Source of the DNA: Chromobacterium subtsugae
Lineage (GTDB): Bacteria; Pseudomonadota; Gammaproteobacteria; Burkholderiales; Chromobacteriaceae
Assembly (NCBI RefSeq): GCF_001676875.1
Contig: NZ_JYKA01000016.1
Span: 1-64,000 of the forward strand
Direction of reading: 5' to 3'
DNA: 64,000 bases
In this document: positions 19,907-28,155 of the stretch, piece by piece
How positions within the stretch are numbered: the first letter of the stretch is position 1
Layout of the letters: every line of letters begins with the position of its first letter
Made by a program: the position numbers and the translations under genes
Notes under the pieces: model-generated
Seen by the model: the letters and a program-made list of their open reading frames with translations, nothing else
What the model was told of the DNA's origin: nothing
Database searches by the model: none

Positions 19907-20938
19907 GTGAGTACGACGAATACGACCGCATACGATCTTCTGGCCGGCGATTTGGAAGGCAGCACCGATGTGCAGCTCGCGCCGGTCAAGGGCCAGGATT
20001 TGCGCCGCAACCTGCCGCGCGAATACTTCGTTAAGCGCCCCGCCCTGTTCACCGCCAAAATCCTGTTCGCCTTCGCCCTGATCGCCTTGGGCTGGTACGG
20101 CATCTGGTACGCGCTGACCACACCCGTCACCACCGTTTCGATACTGGCGGCGGTTGGCGGCTTTTTCCTGAACGGCCTGATTTACGCCCACCTGATCGAG
20201 CTGCAGCACGAATGCCTGCACTGCCACGCCTTCAAGTCGGTGAAGCTCAACCGTCTGTTCGGCGCTCTCGCCGGCGTATTCATGTTCAGCTCCCATTCGC
20301 ACTACCGCTACGACCATCTGCGCCACCATGCCTACCTTGGCACGGAACGCAATCTGGAGCACTTCGACTACCGCTTCAATGATCTCAACTCGCTGACCGG
20401 CTTCGCCATCGCCTTCTTCGACTTGAACCGTTACAAGCGCGTATTCAACATCCTGGCCGCCGCCCTGACCGGCAAGCCGATAGCCGGGGTCGCCAAAGAG
20501 GAAGCCCAACGCCACATCAAGCAGGAGTATCTGATCTACGCGCTGGCCTTCATTGCCAGCGTGATCGCCTCGCTGCATTTCCACACCTGGCTATTCGCCC
20601 TGGCCTGGTGGCTGCCGACGCTGATCATCGCCGAAGGCGCCCACTTCATGATCGAGATGCCCGAACACTACGGGCTGAATACCCAAACCGCGCCCGATGT
20701 GCTGGAAAACACCCGCACCATCCGCACCAACCCCATCATCGCCTGGTACGTGAACGGCAACCACACCCACACCGCCCATCACTTTCACCAAGGCGTGCCC
20801 ATGTGCAACGTCAAAAAGCTGAACGCGCTGATCAAGCCGCAATTGCAAGTCGTGGAAACCTCGTACTTCGCGTTTTATTGCGATGTGATCCGCGGACGAA
20901 TCAGCCACCGCTACGACGCGACTTGCATGGCCAGATGA
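19907..20938 (+). CDS. Membrane fatty acid desaturase/hydroxylase-type diiron enzyme
   Basis: A 343-residue membrane protein with the three histidine boxes of the FADS superfamily: HECLH in the first, DHLRHH in the second and THTAHH in the third, which together bind a diiron site. Four or so membrane segments lie around them (IGLGWYGIWYAL-type and FLNGLIYAHLIEL stretches). Such enzymes desaturate or hydroxylate acyl chains or small molecules. GTG at 19907 has AGGAG 5 nt upstream; the longer ATG frame from 19832 has no ribosome site. Its place in a pathway-like cluster suggests a dedicated substrate, not membrane lipid homeostasis; that is inference. Confidence 0.75.
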   Translation: MSTTNTTAYDLLAGDLEGSTDVQLAPVKGQDLRRNLPREYFVKRPALFTAKILFAFALIALGWYGIWYALTTPVTTVSILAAVGGFFLNGLIYAHLIELQHECLHCHAFKSVKLNRLFGALAGVFMFSSHSHYRYDHLRHHAYLGTERNLEHFDYRFNDLNSLTGFAIAFFDLNRYKRVFNILAAALTGKPIAGVAKEEAQRHIKQEYLIYALAFIASVIASLHFHTWLFALAWWLPTLIIAEGAHFMIEMPEHYGLNTQTAPDVLENTRTIRTNPIIAWYVNGNHTHTAHHFHQGVPMCNVKKLNALIKPQLQVVETSYFAFYCDVIRGRISHRYDATCMAR

Positions 20939-21007
20939 GGATGATGGTTAGCGTTGCCGATCATGCAACTCGGCTCAATGAATATTTCTTATAAATAACT
21001 TTGCCCG

Positions 21008-21040
21008 GCGCCCGATGACTAATGACAGTCGATCGGGTGC
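21008..21040 (+). repeat. Hairpin upstream of asd
   Basis: GCGCCCGAT pairs with ATCGGGTGC (one G-U), with an inner GACT/AGTC stem, between the desaturase stop and the asd start. There is no U run, so it is a structured spacer and not a terminator. It is too short and lacks the architecture of a lysine riboswitch. Confidence 0.6.
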
Positions 21041-21101
21041 TGAGGTATAAGAAGTTGAGTTGAATAATTCGCAACACCCTAACTTGAATGGAAACAGGCT
21101 C

Positions 21102-22220
21102 ATGAAGAAAGTTGGTTTGGTCGGTTGGCGAGGCATGGTCGGCTCGGTCCTGCTGCAACGCATGCAGGAAGAGAACGATTTCCATGGCATTGATCCTCAC
21201 TTTTTCAGCACATCCAACGCCGGCGCCGCGGGTCCCGCCATCCATGGCGCCACCCACCTGCTGAAGGACGCCAACGATATCCGATCGCTGGCGGAAATGG
21301 ACATCATCATCACCTGCCAGGGCGGCGACTACACCAAGGCAATCTACCCGGAGCTCAAGGCCAGCGGCTGGCAAGGCTACTGGATCGACGCCGCCTCGGC
21401 GCTGCGCATGGACAAAGACTCCTGCATCATCCTCGACCCGGTCAACCGTCCGCAGATTGACCAAGCCATTCAAGATGGCCTCAAACTGTTTGTCGGCGGC
21501 AACTGTTCGATCACGCTGAGCCTGATGGGCCTTGCCGGCCTGATCAAGGCCGACTTGATCGAATGGATGAGCCTGATGACCTATCAATCCGCCTCCGGCG
21601 CCGGCGCCAAACAGGTCCGCGAGTTGATCGCCCAGAGCGGCTACATCAGCTCTCGCCTGGAGCAGGAAGGCCTGACGAAGCAGGATTCGATTCTGCCGCT
21701 GGTCAAACGCGTCTGCGAACTGATCTCCAGCCCGGAGCTCCCGACCGAAGCGCTGGGAGCGCCGCTGATGGGCAGCATCATCCCCTGGATCGACAGCGAT
21801 CTTGGCGACGGCAATAGCCGCGAGGAATGGAAGGGCGAGGTGGAGACCAACAAGATTCTCGGCCTGGCGCCCGGCACGATTCCGGTCAACGGCCTATGCG
21901 TGCGCGTCGGCGTGATCCGCTGCCACAGCGCGGCCATCACCATGAAGTTGAAGCGCGAGGTCAATGAACAGGAATTCGCCGCACTGGTGAAGGACGCGCA
22001 TCCGTTCGTCAGCTACGTGCCCAATAACAAGCAGCAGAGCGTCACGCAGCTGACCCCTGCCGCGATCAGCGGTTCGCTCAAGGTGGGCATCGGCCGCTAC
22101 AAGAAAATGTCGCTTGGACAAGAGCCTATCTATTCGGTGCTCACCGTCGGCGACCAGCTGCTGTGGGGCGCAGCGGAGCCGCTGCGCCGCATGCTGAACA
22201 TCCTCCTCGGCCGCGCATGA
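21102..22220 (+). CDS. asd: Aspartate-semialdehyde dehydrogenase
   Basis: A 372-residue enzyme very close in sequence to E. coli Asd: KKVGLVGWRGMVGSVL (NADP-binding), VGGNCSITLSL with the acylated catalytic Cys, SGAGAKQVRELI, and CVRVGVIRCHSAA with the catalytic His. It reduces aspartyl phosphate to L-aspartate-4-semialdehyde, the branch point to lysine, threonine and methionine. All catalytic residues are present, so it should be active. Its position inside the cluster suggests it supplies, or protects, an aspartate-family precursor; whether it is the only Asd in the genome cannot be seen here. The ATG start is preferred over a TTG 42 nt upstream. Confidence 0.92.
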   Translation: MKKVGLVGWRGMVGSVLLQRMQEENDFHGIDPHFFSTSNAGAAGPAIHGATHLLKDANDIRSLAEMDIIITCQGGDYTKAIYPELKASGWQGYWIDAASALRMDKDSCIILDPVNRPQIDQAIQDGLKLFVGGNCSITLSLMGLAGLIKADLIEWMSLMTYQSASGAGAKQVRELIAQSGYISSRLEQEGLTKQDSILPLVKRVCELISSPELPTEALGAPLMGSIIPWIDSDLGDGNSREEWKGEVETNKILGLAPGTIPVNGLCVRVGVIRCHSAAITMKLKREVNEQEFAALVKDAHPFVSYVPNNKQQSVTQLTPAAISGSLKVGIGRYKKMSLGQEPIYSVLTVGDQLLWGAAEPLRRMLNILLGRA

Positions 22221-22273
22221 TGACAACCAGGGCGGCGCCTGCCGCGCCGCCCGCTTAAGGAAGCATTATCTTC

Positions 22274-23167
22274 ATGGGATACCTCGCTGCTTACGGATGG
22301 TGCCTGGTTACCGCCTTTTCGATGCTGTTGACCGGCGAAGTCAGCCAGCGGCTGAGTCCTTTCATCGTCTGCTTTTTCACTTTCGCGCTGGCGACAGCCA
22401 TTTTCCTGTCCTACAACGCGCGCCATCTCGGATCCCTCTGGCGCCGCATCCGCGAAAAACGCGTGCAGGGCCCGGTGCTGGCCATCAATCTGAGCAGCTT
22501 CGCCAGCTGGGGCTTGATGATCTACCCGCTCACCTATCTGCAGCCCACCTTGGTCGCCACCATGATTCTCGGCATCAATCCGTTGGCTACCGCCCTGATT
22601 ACCCGCCTGTTTCTCAAACAGCGCTCGCCGGACAAGCTGGTGGTCACCAGCCTGGCCCTGTTCGCGGTGATCGTTTTCCTTTCCTACCGCAGTTGGCAAG
22701 GCGAAAACAGCATCCCTGGCACGCCTCACCAGCAAATCGCGCTCTCGCTGCTATGCTGCGTGCTCTCCGGCATCGCCACTTCGGTCAACAACATCCTGAC
22801 CAAAAGAATCATGTCGAATGCTTTCGGCATCATCGATGTGATGTGCATGCGTTTTTACTTCACCATCCTGATTTCCGGCGTCATCGGTTTCTCCAGCCAT
22901 CAGGTGGCGCTCAATCAGGATCTGGCGGTTTCCATCCTGCAAACCACGCTGGTATTCGTGGTGGTGCCGTTGATCCTGCTGCAGATCGCTTTGAAGAAGC
23001 TGGATCCGCTGCGCGTCGCCATCATCTCGCCGCTGATGCCGGTGCTGGTGGTATTGATGCAACTGTATGGCAATATCGCCGCCCTTTCCGCCGCCGCCAT
23101 CGGCGCCGCGCTGGCCACCTGGCTGCTCGTATCATTGGGCACCTATTGGGCCATGCAGAAAAACTGA
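22274..23167 (+). CDS. DMT-superfamily (EamA-type) transporter
   Basis: A 297-residue membrane protein with about ten hydrophobic helices arranged as two repeats of the EamA type. Members export amino acids and metabolites. It sits 53 nt after asd, between the predicted biosynthetic enzymes, so export of the cluster product or uptake of a precursor is the natural reading. An AAGGAAG ribosome site lies upstream. Confidence 0.8.
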   Translation: MGYLAAYGWCLVTAFSMLLTGEVSQRLSPFIVCFFTFALATAIFLSYNARHLGSLWRRIREKRVQGPVLAINLSSFASWGLMIYPLTYLQPTLVATMILGINPLATALITRLFLKQRSPDKLVVTSLALFAVIVFLSYRSWQGENSIPGTPHQQIALSLLCCVLSGIATSVNNILTKRIMSNAFGIIDVMCMRFYFTILISGVIGFSSHQVALNQDLAVSILQTTLVFVVVPLILLQIALKKLDPLRVAIISPLMPVLVVLMQLYGNIAALSAAAIGAALATWLLVSLGTYWAMQKN

Positions 23168-23278
23168 CCGTTCCGAACGCCTGGCGCCAAGCCAGGCGAC
23201 TCGCCAGACCGCAGTGTCAAGACGATGCGGGCTCGGCGGCCCCGGATGATTCTCTTATCGTCGCAAAGGATGCCGTAA

Positions 23279-24856
23279 ATGTCGAAATTGTATTTGAAGC
23301 CCAATACCATCCTCGAACCCTTGCTGTGGAACTGGCACGCATGGTCGCATCTGATGAGCCCGCTGACCGCATCCATGCACATCAAAAACCGCCATCTGCG
23401 CATCATGCAGCGCTTTGTCGAAACCGGCAGCAAGCCTCAGGTCAAGAACCAGAAATTCGAAGGCGGCCCAGTCGTGCAGCTGGACGGCTCCTTTGCCCGC
23501 GATGTGGAGCGCTTGCTGAACAAGACCCTGGACGAATGCCAGGACCTGATCGCGCTGGCGGAAGGCATCGAAGACGCGTCGCAAAAAGTGCTGGAGCCCG
23601 CCGGGAAAACCCTGGAGCCGCTGTACGACTCGCTGCAGCCGGCAGTCAAGGGCCTGCTGGAGCTGGTATACAACCTCGACTTCCAGCCTGGCCTGAAGTT
23701 TTACGAATCACTGGTGTGGCAAGACTATTACTCCACCCAGCCGCAGGCCATCGCCTTCTCCCAGATCCACTCCGACCGGCGTCCTTTCATCCTCGGCACG
23801 CCGGTGCTGTCAACCGCGGACAATCTCGTTCTGCCGCTGCCGTTCGCCTCGTCCATCATCGACGACATCCAGCGCTCCACCCAGCACGGCATTGAGCGGC
23901 AGACGCTGCTGGACCAGCTGCAGCTCGATCCCTCCCAGCTGGACTCCTTGCTGCGCTTTTTCAGCACCGAGCCGATCGCCACCCGCCACAAGCGCTACGA
24001 CGGCGAAGGCGTGCGAGTGCGCTATTACGGCCACGCCTGCTTGCTGATCGAGAGCAAGGACACCGCCATCCTGATCGACCCGCTGATCAGTTATGACTAC
24101 CCGGCCGAGATCGAGCGCTTCACTTACAGCGACCTGCCGGATCAGATCGACTACGTGCTGATCACGCATGCCCACCAGGACCATTTCTCCATCGAGACCT
24201 TGCTCAAGATCCGCCACCGCGTGAAGAACATCGTGGTGCCGCGCAACAACCGCGGCGACCTGGTCGATCCGTCGCTGAAGCGCATCCTGCAGCACATGGG
24301 CTTCGCCAATGTGATCGAACTGGAGGAAATGGACCAGGTGCCGCTGCCGCATGGCGAAATCACCGCCATACCGTTCATCGGCGAGCACGCCGAACTGGAT
24401 ATCCAGACCAAGCTGGTTTACAACGTCCGCCTGCATGGCCGCTCCTACTTCGCCGGCGCGGACTTGAACAATTTCGACGGCGATGTCTACCGCCGCTCGT
24501 TCCGCAAGCTGGGCGAGATAGAAGTCGTCTTCATCGGCATGGAGTGCGACGGCGGCCCGATCCACTGGCTGTACGGGCCGCTGATCACCCGCAGCTATGA
24601 CAAGGAAGCCACCCGCAGCCGCACGCTGTCCGGCTCCGACTGCGCCAAAGCCAGCGCGCTCATCGAAAGCATAGGCGCCAAGCATGCCTACGTTTACTCC
24701 ATGGGAGAGGAGCCCTGGCTGAACTACATCATGAACATCAATTACTCCCCGGAAGCGCTGCAAATCATCGAGTCGGACCGTTTCATCCGGCAAAACCAGC
24801 AGAACGGGCTGCACTCACGCCGCCTGTTCGGCAAGGACGAGTGGCTGTTCTCCTGA
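23279..24856 (+). CDS. CmlA-like metallo-beta-lactamase-fold diiron oxygenase
   Basis: A 525-residue protein: an N-terminal domain of about 240 residues with no obvious hydrolase relatives, then an MBL-fold domain. Metal ligands seen are H297, H299, D301 and H302 (THAHQDHFS), E369 (FIGEHAEL) and D395 (FAGADLNNFD); a later His is H469. From memory, CmlA of chloramphenicol synthesis (532 residues) has its diiron ligands at H305, H307, D309, H310, E377, D403 and H468, so the first six are displaced by a constant 8. That argues for an O2-dependent hydroxylase and against a simple hydrolase. CmlA acts on a carrier-bound amino acid; no carrier protein is in this cluster. Alternative: an MBL hydrolase of unknown substrate. 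Confidence 0.68.
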   Translation: MSKLYLKPNTILEPLLWNWHAWSHLMSPLTASMHIKNRHLRIMQRFVETGSKPQVKNQKFEGGPVVQLDGSFARDVERLLNKTLDECQDLIALAEGIEDASQKVLEPAGKTLEPLYDSLQPAVKGLLELVYNLDFQPGLKFYESLVWQDYYSTQPQAIAFSQIHSDRRPFILGTPVLSTADNLVLPLPFASSIIDDIQRSTQHGIERQTLLDQLQLDPSQLDSLLRFFSTEPIATRHKRYDGEGVRVRYYGHACLLIESKDTAILIDPLISYDYPAEIERFTYSDLPDQIDYVLITHAHQDHFSIETLLKIRHRVKNIVVPRNNRGDLVDPSLKRILQHMGFANVIELEEMDQVPLPHGEITAIPFIGEHAELDIQTKLVYNVRLHGRSYFAGADLNNFDGDVYRRSFRKLGEIEVVFIGMECDGGPIHWLYGPLITRSYDKEATRSRTLSGSDCAKASALIESIGAKHAYVYSMGEEPWLNYIMNINYSPEALQIIESDRFIRQNQQNGLHSRRLFGKDEWLFS

Positions 24857-24974
24857 CGGCCTCACCTGCCACGGCGGCCCGCCGGGCCCGGTCGGGCCTG
24901 GCTCGCTGACGGACGCTTTGCGCGGCCGCGACGGAAACGCTTCCGCACTTCCACAAAACAATAAGGAGTTGCCC

Positions 24975-26237
24975 ATGCCTCAACGCAACAAACTCGTCAT
25001 TATCGTGGATGCCTATGGCCCCGCCCGCCACTTCCGCCACTACTTGCAGCAGCAGGGCTATCTGTGCGCGCACCTGCTCGGCACCCCCCAACCGCTGCCG
25101 CGGCTGAAGCTCACCGAGCTGGATCGTTACGATGCGGCCTTGATCCATCACGGCGACCTCGCCGCCACCGCGCGGCGCATCGAGGAGCTGGCGCAGGAAC
25201 TGGATGCGGAACTGCAGGAGATTCTGCCGGGCGTGGAGCCCGGAGTGCTGCTGGCGGACCAGCTCAGCCATCGCTTCCAGTTGCGCAGCAACGGCATCGC
25301 GAAAAGCCTGGCGCGGCGCGACAAATCGGTCATGGCGGATGTCCTGTCCGCCGCCGGCGTCAAGGTGCCATCGTATTGCCGCACCGCCAGCCTAGACGAG
25401 GCGCTGGCGTTTTCCCGCGGCCAGCAATGGCCGCTGGTGCTCAAACCGCTGGACAGCGCAGGCACCAACGGGGTGTTCTTCTGCCATTCCGAACAGGAAC
25501 TGGCCCACGCCTTCGATCAAGTGATGGGCGCCGAGAACAATATGGGCCTGATCAACCAGGCGGTCTTGGTGCAAAGCTTCCTGCAAGGCAAGGAGTACAT
25601 GGTCAACACCGTCAGCCGCGACGGCCGGCACCTGATAACGGATATCTGGTTTGCCGAAAAGACCCGGATCTCCGGCTATGCCTACATCTACGACAAAAAC
25701 CACTTGATCGACAGCGGCTCGGCAGAATACGCGCTGCTGCGCGACTACGTCTTCACGGTGCTGGACGCGCTGGATATCCGCTATGGCCCCGCCCACGCCG
25801 AGGTCATCATCACGCCGGACGGGCCGGTGCTGGTGGAAGTGGCTTCCCGCATCAGCGGCGGCGTCGATCCGGAATTCAACCAGCTTTGCCTGAGCCATGA
25901 CCAGATCACGCTGACCCTGGAAAGCTATCTGCGGCCGGACGCCTTCCTGCAGCGCATCGGCCAGCGCTACCAGATCCGCAAGCATGGGCTGCAGCTGTTC
26001 CTGTCGTCCAGCCAGGCCGGCGTCGTGACGGCATTCGACTTCCCGGAACATTTGTCGCGGATCGCCAGCGTGGTGAACTACAACCTGAAACCCAAGGTAG
26101 GCGATACGCTGGCGAAAACGATAGATCTGAGCAGCTCGCTGGGCATCGTCCACCTCGCCGCGGACGACCAGGCCACGCTGCAGGCCGACTACCAGCACAT
26201 TCAGCATCTGCTCGCGCGGCATCTGCAGTTTGCCTAG
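24975..26237 (+). CDS. ATP-grasp ligase (amino acid/dipeptide ligase type)
   Basis: A 420-residue ATP-grasp enzyme like BacD and carnosine-synthase-type ligases, which join a carboxylate (as acyl phosphate) to an amine. The ATP-binding lysine and lid are in PLVLKPLDSAGTNGVFF, and the metal-binding segment is VLVEVASRISGGVDPEFN. The start is MPQRNKLVIIVDAYGPARHF, with AAGGAG upstream. It is the last enzyme of the cluster and would condense the product, for example to a dipeptide. The acyl and amine substrates cannot be read from sequence. Confidence 0.8.
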   Translation: MPQRNKLVIIVDAYGPARHFRHYLQQQGYLCAHLLGTPQPLPRLKLTELDRYDAALIHHGDLAATARRIEELAQELDAELQEILPGVEPGVLLADQLSHRFQLRSNGIAKSLARRDKSVMADVLSAAGVKVPSYCRTASLDEALAFSRGQQWPLVLKPLDSAGTNGVFFCHSEQELAHAFDQVMGAENNMGLINQAVLVQSFLQGKEYMVNTVSRDGRHLITDIWFAEKTRISGYAYIYDKNHLIDSGSAEYALLRDYVFTVLDALDIRYGPAHAEVIITPDGPVLVEVASRISGGVDPEFNQLCLSHDQITLTLESYLRPDAFLQRIGQRYQIRKHGLQLFLSSSQAGVVTAFDFPEHLSRIASVVNYNLKPKVGDTLAKTIDLSSSLGIVHLAADDQATLQADYQHIQHLLARHLQFA

Positions 26238-26329
26238 GCGATGATCTGGCGCAAGGGGCCGCCCGGCGCGCCTCTTGCTCCCGCCCGGGAATTGGCGTCA
26301 AATGGCCGGATAGCCCTGCGGAGGTGGAC

Positions 26330-26965
26330 ATGTTCACGCTGGTCATAGGCAACAAGAACTTCTCGCCCTGGTCGCTGCGCCCCTGGCTGGTGCTGAAAAT
26401 GCTGGACGAACCGTTCAAGGAACAGCAGATCGATCTTTACCTATCCGACAGCAAGGCCCGCATTCTCGCCGCCAACCCCGCCGGCAAGGTGCCGGTGCTG
26501 GTCGACGACAAGCTGCGGGTCTGGGACTCGCTGGCGATCTGCGAATACCTGGCAGAGTGTTTCCCCGCCGCCGGCTTATGGCCGGACGATAGCAAGCTGC
26601 GCGCCGTCGCCCGGTCCATCATGGCGGAAATCCACTCCGGATTCGCCGCTTTGCGGCATTCCTTGTCGATGGACATCTCGCTCAGGCAAATAGACTACGA
26701 AACTTCGCCCGCGGTGGAATCGGACATCGCGCGCGTCGTGTCGCTCTGGGAAGAGCATAGACAGCGGCATGTGGCTGACGGCGAATTCCTGTTCGGCCGC
26801 TTTTCCATCGCCGACGCGTTTTTCGCGCCGATCTGCACCTGCTTCGAAACCTACAACGTCAAGCTGCCGCCGGTATCGCAGGCCTACGTCCGCCATATCC
26901 TGTCGCTGCCCGCCATGCAGGAATGGTATCGGGCTGCCCGCCAGGAAAGGCAGCGGCAAGCTTAG
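26330..26965 (+). CDS. Glutathione S-transferase family protein
   Basis: A 211-residue GST: an N-terminal thioredoxin-fold domain (FTLVIGNKNFSPWSLRPWLVL, with the Ser-Pro-Trp-Ser active region, and NPAGKVPVLVDD) and a helical C-terminal domain (FLFGRFSIADAFFAPICTC). It resembles maleylacetoacetate isomerase/zeta-type and YfcF-like GSTs. GGAG stands 6 nt before the ATG. It ends just before a strong terminator, so it may be co-transcribed with the cluster upstream, but a metabolic link is unproven. Confidence 0.85.
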   Translation: MFTLVIGNKNFSPWSLRPWLVLKMLDEPFKEQQIDLYLSDSKARILAANPAGKVPVLVDDKLRVWDSLAICEYLAECFPAAGLWPDDSKLRAVARSIMAEIHSGFAALRHSLSMDISLRQIDYETSPAVESDIARVVSLWEEHRQRHVADGEFLFGRFSIADAFFAPICTCFETYNVKLPPVSQAYVRHILSLPAMQEWYRAARQERQRQA

Positions 26966-26993
26966 TCAATTCTGTCGCAAATCGAGTGGAACA

Positions 26994-27035
26994 ACGCGCC
27001 ATAAGTCATTAGAATGGCGCGTTTTTTATTTTTTC
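26994..27035 (+). terminator. Strong Rho-independent terminator
   Basis: ACGCGCCAT/ATGGCGCGT, a perfect 9-bp stem with an 11-nt loop, runs directly into TTTTTTATTTTTT. It marks the end of transcription from the cluster and GST gene and isolates udk. Confidence 0.9.
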
Positions 27036-27055
27036 ATTACACCGAGGAATCCGAC

Positions 27056-27670
27056 ATGAGCACCCCCTTCATCATTGGCGTGGCCGGAGGCAGCGGCAGC
27101 GGCAAAACCACGGTTACCAACAAGGTGCTGGAAACCATTGGTTCCGAGATGGCGGCGGTGATCATCCAGGATTACTACTATCGCGACCAGAGCCACCTGA
27201 CCTTCGAACAACGGCTCGGCACCAACTACGACCATCCGCAAGCCTTCGACTGGCCGCTCTTGATCTCGCACATCGACGATCTGCGCAACGGCCGCGCCAT
27301 CGAGATGCCGGTGTACGACTTCGCCAACCACACCCGCTCCGACCAGACCATCACCGTGCAGCCGGCGCCGGTGATCGTGATCGAAGGCTTGTTCCCGCTG
27401 TACGACGCCGCGCTGCGCGAAATGATGTCGCTGAAGATCTTCGTCGACACCGATTCCGACGTGCGCTTCATCCGCCGCCTGAAACGCGACATCGCCGAGC
27501 GCGGCCGCACCATGGAAAACGTGATCGAGCAATACCTGTCTACCGTGCGCCCGATGCACAACCAGTTCATCGAGCCGACCAAGCGCTTCGCCGACGTGAT
27601 CCTGCCGCACGGCGCCAATGATCCGGCGGTGGACATCATCACCACCAAGGTCGCCAGCCTGATGGTGTGA
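27056..27670 (+). CDS. udk: Uridine kinase
   Basis: A 204-residue uridine/cytidine kinase of the pyrimidine salvage pathway. The P-loop is GVAGGSGSGKTT, followed by DYYYRDQ, NYDHPQAFDW (substrate base pocket), YDFANHTR and IVIEGLFPLYD. The start is supported by GAGGAA; the ATG lies 21 nt after the preceding T-rich terminator tail, so a promoter must overlap or precede that terminator. Confidence 0.94.
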   Translation: MSTPFIIGVAGGSGSGKTTVTNKVLETIGSEMAAVIIQDYYYRDQSHLTFEQRLGTNYDHPQAFDWPLLISHIDDLRNGRAIEMPVYDFANHTRSDQTITVQPAPVIVIEGLFPLYDAALREMMSLKIFVDTDSDVRFIRRLKRDIAERGRTMENVIEQYLSTVRPMHNQFIEPTKRFADVILPHGANDPAVDIITTKVASLMV

Positions 27671-27692
27671 CGGCCCCGCGCGCCAAGCCATG

Positions 27693-27715
27693 AAGCCGCC
27701 CAAGGGCGGCTTTTT
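27693..27715 (+). terminator. Terminator after udk
   Basis: AAGCCGCC/GGCGGCTT with a CAAG loop, then TTTTT, 22 nt past the udk stop. Confidence 0.85.
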
Positions 27716-27725
27716 GCTTGCCCGA

Positions 27726-27755
27726 TTGACGCCGCGGGCCGCGCAGGCGGACAAT
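27726..27755 (+). promoter_or_regulatory. Putative promoter of the small ORF
   Basis: TTGACG, 18-nt spacer, GACAAT. It is placed 40 nt before the ATG of the small basic protein, immediately after the udk terminator. Confidence 0.5.
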
Positions 27756-27795
27756 CGCCGCTCGCGCCATCCGGCGCTTCCACACCGAGACAAAC

Positions 27796-28071
27796 ATGCA
27801 CACCATCAAACCGCGCAATCCGCTGGCTTGCGCCGCCATCCTGAAAAAGGGCGGCGCCCACGGCCGCAGCCGCTCCGGCCAGCGCCAATCGCAAAAACAG
27901 GCGCTATGGGCCGAACTGGATCAAGACTGGAATCTGGAAGCCGATCTTCCGCCATCGCCGCTCGCGGCTCGCGCCGGCCAAGACGCCGACGAGGCTTTTT
28001 CGCCGCGCCAAGCCCCAAAAGAAACAGGCCATCGCAAGATGGCCTGTTTCTTTTGGGCGCATGCCGCCTGA
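27796..28071 (+). CDS. Small basic protein, ORF runs through its own terminator
   Basis: A 91-codon frame that opens MHTIKPRNPLACAAILKKGG and is rich in Lys/Arg over residues 5-45 (HGRSRSGQRQSQKQALWAE). The conserved-looking part ends by about residue 50. A perfect 20-bp hairpin with a U-rich tail spans codons 73-88, ahead of the stop, so transcripts should end without a stop codon. This is how arfA (alternative ribosome rescue factor A) is organised in E. coli. The protein also shares ArfA's small, basic character, but I cannot show homology. An alternative is that the frame ends by chance inside a plain terminator and only the N-terminal part matters. Confidence 0.5.
   Translation: MHTIKPRNPLACAAILKKGGAHGRSRSGQRQSQKQALWAELDQDWNLEADLPPSPLAARAGQDADEAFSPRQAPKETGHRKMACFFWAHAA
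28014..28057 (+). terminator. 20-bp perfect hairpin inside the end of a small ORF
   Basis: Arms 28014-28033 and 28038-28057 pair without mismatch around a GCAA tetraloop; the right arm includes GTTTCTTTT. The symmetrical A/U base makes it bidirectional in form. It is long enough to be an RNase III substrate. No minus-strand gene ends here, so it serves the plus-strand small ORF. Confidence 0.85.
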
Positions 28072-28155
28072 CAATCCGGCACACTTCGTTTACACAGAAT
28101 CACACGCCGCGCCGGTAAAATGCGGCATCGCCTCATTCAAGATGGACATACCGCC

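Noticed and set aside
20939-21101. Lysine riboswitch before asd
   Set aside because: Only a single hairpin is present; the five-helix lysine aptamer is absent.
23279-24856. Beta-lactamase or resistance enzyme
   Set aside because: The MBL motifs are set in a 525-residue two-domain protein with no signal peptide, unlike secreted lactamases.
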